DNA of 12,449 bases from Verrucomicrobiota bacterium. GTDB taxonomy: Bacteria; Verrucomicrobiota; Lentisphaeria; Oligosphaerales; JAFGRS01. Positions 11,987 to 12,449 of this stretch are shown piece by piece. How positions within the stretch are numbered: position 1 is the first letter of the stretch; each line of letters begins with the position of its first letter. The stretch spans positions 1 to 12,449 of the forward strand of contig JAGVUW010000366.1 in the NCBI GenBank assembly GCA_019136035.1. The letters run 5' to 3'. The notes beneath the pieces were generated by a model that worked only from the letters and a program-made list of their open reading frames with translations, was not told where the DNA came from and did not search any database. The translations under genes were made by a program, and so were the position numbers.

Positions 11987-12438
11987 GCGTCGCCGTTGTC
12001 CGCGTCATCGGCGGCCGGCGGGCTCTCTGCGGGGGCGTCGCTGCTGTCGGCGTCGGGTTCGACGGTCACCAGCTTATCCAGGTCGGCGAAGGGCGAGAAG
12101 ATCGAGGGCGCCGGGCCGGCCGACTCGGGCCCGCCGCCGCCGCTGCCGTAGCCGGCCATCTTGTACTTCTCGTGCTCGTGGTCGTGGCAGTAGAGGCAGA
12201 GCAGCTCCCAGTTGCTGCCGTCGGGCGGGTTGTTCTTCCAGTTGTGGTCCTTGTGGTGGACCGTCAGCTCGCGCAGGTTCCTGCCGTCGAACTCGCGGCC
12301 GCAACTCGCGCAGACGTGGGGCAGGACCTTAAGGGCACGGTCGCGGTAGCCCTGGGCGCGCTCGGTGGCATTCTGCCGCAGCATGGCGCGCAGTTCGGCC
12401 TGGCGTTCGGGTGTCGGTGGCGTCTTGCGTGGCTTCAT
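11977..12438 (-). CDS. YajD-type HNH nuclease with acidic C-terminal tail
   Basis: A 153-residue protein whose first 95 residues form a zinc-containing HNH domain of the YajD type. Visible features: VCASCGREF (Cys43, Cys46), LRELTVHHKDHNWKNNPPDG (55-74, catalytic-region His61/His62) and SNWELLCLYCHDHEH (75-89, with Asn76, Cys81, Cys84 and His85). Two CxxC-type pairs bind structural zinc, and the ββα-metal core is complete, so DNA-nicking activity is plausible; the true role of YajD proteins is not established. Residues 95-153 are glycine-rich, then acidic (PDADSSDAPAES, ADDADNGDADK) and probably disordered. The start at 12438 gives the family-like MKPRK; upstream sequence is cut after 11 bases, so its RBS cannot be judged. 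It is convergent with the Gfo/Idh gene, and its stop codon lies in a tandem repeat. Confidence 0.88.
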   Translation of the reverse strand: MKPRKTPPTPERQAELRAMLRQNATERAQGYRDRALKVLPHVCASCGREFDGRNLRELTVHHKDHNWKNNPPDGSNWELLCLYCHDHEHEKYKMAGYGSGGGGPESAGPAPSIFSPFADLDKLVTVEPDADSSDAPAESPPAADDADNGDADK

Positions 12439-12449
12439 GGTGTCGTCTC

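Overview
The window is a GC-rich bacterial chromosome segment with ten protein genes and no RNA genes. Codon third positions are strongly G/C. Several features point to the Planctomycetota-Verrucomicrobiota-Lentisphaerota (PVC) group, probably an uncultured lentisphaeral or planctomycete-like lineage: a DUF3568-type lipoprotein, a small MKSAY-type coiled-coil protein, a Gfo/Idh oxidoreductase beside a glycosidase, and intergenic spaces packed with palindromic repeats. This placement is an inference from gene content, not a phylogeny.

Layout, left to right. A (agggacacc)n tandem repeat and a palindromic element (1-294) lie downstream of obgE (minus, 295-1296). Next is a 95-residue coiled-coil protein gene (minus, 1394-1681) with a heptamer repeat in its leader. 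A 514-base repeat-filled gap follows. Then comes a tightly coupled minus-strand pair: galM (3275-4312) followed by an alpha/beta hydrolase (2196-3263). A divergent 685-base intergenic region (4313-4997) carries a 63-bp tandem hairpin array. The plus strand then carries a DUF3568 lipoprotein (4998-5414), a DUF1835 protein (5536-6573) overlapping an aldo/keto reductase (6566-7564), an alpha-L-fucosidase (7743-9743), and a Gfo/Idh/MocA oxidoreductase (10150-11430). A repeat-filled gap separates this from a convergent YajD-type HNH nuclease (minus, 11977-12438).

How the genes may work together. GalM, the esterase-like hydrolase, the aldo/keto reductase, the GH29 fucosidase and the Gfo/Idh oxidoreductase are all enzyme families of sugar breakdown. 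Together they suggest a loose carbohydrate (possibly fucose-containing glycan) utilisation neighbourhood. Because they lie on both strands and are separated by repeats, they are not one operon. obgE, the small coiled-coil protein and the HNH nuclease are probably unrelated housekeeping or accessory genes.

Most striking points. (1) The fucosidase has no signal peptide; it begins with about 90 residues of Lys/Ala/Pro-rich histone-H1/AlgP-like sequence. (2) The Obg GTPase has intact G1, G2-like and G4 motifs but lacks the segment that carries the DxPG (G3) motif. (3) At least five kinds of hairpin-forming repeats fill the long intergenic regions, and the TAG stop codons of three minus-strand genes lie within one recurring repeat motif.
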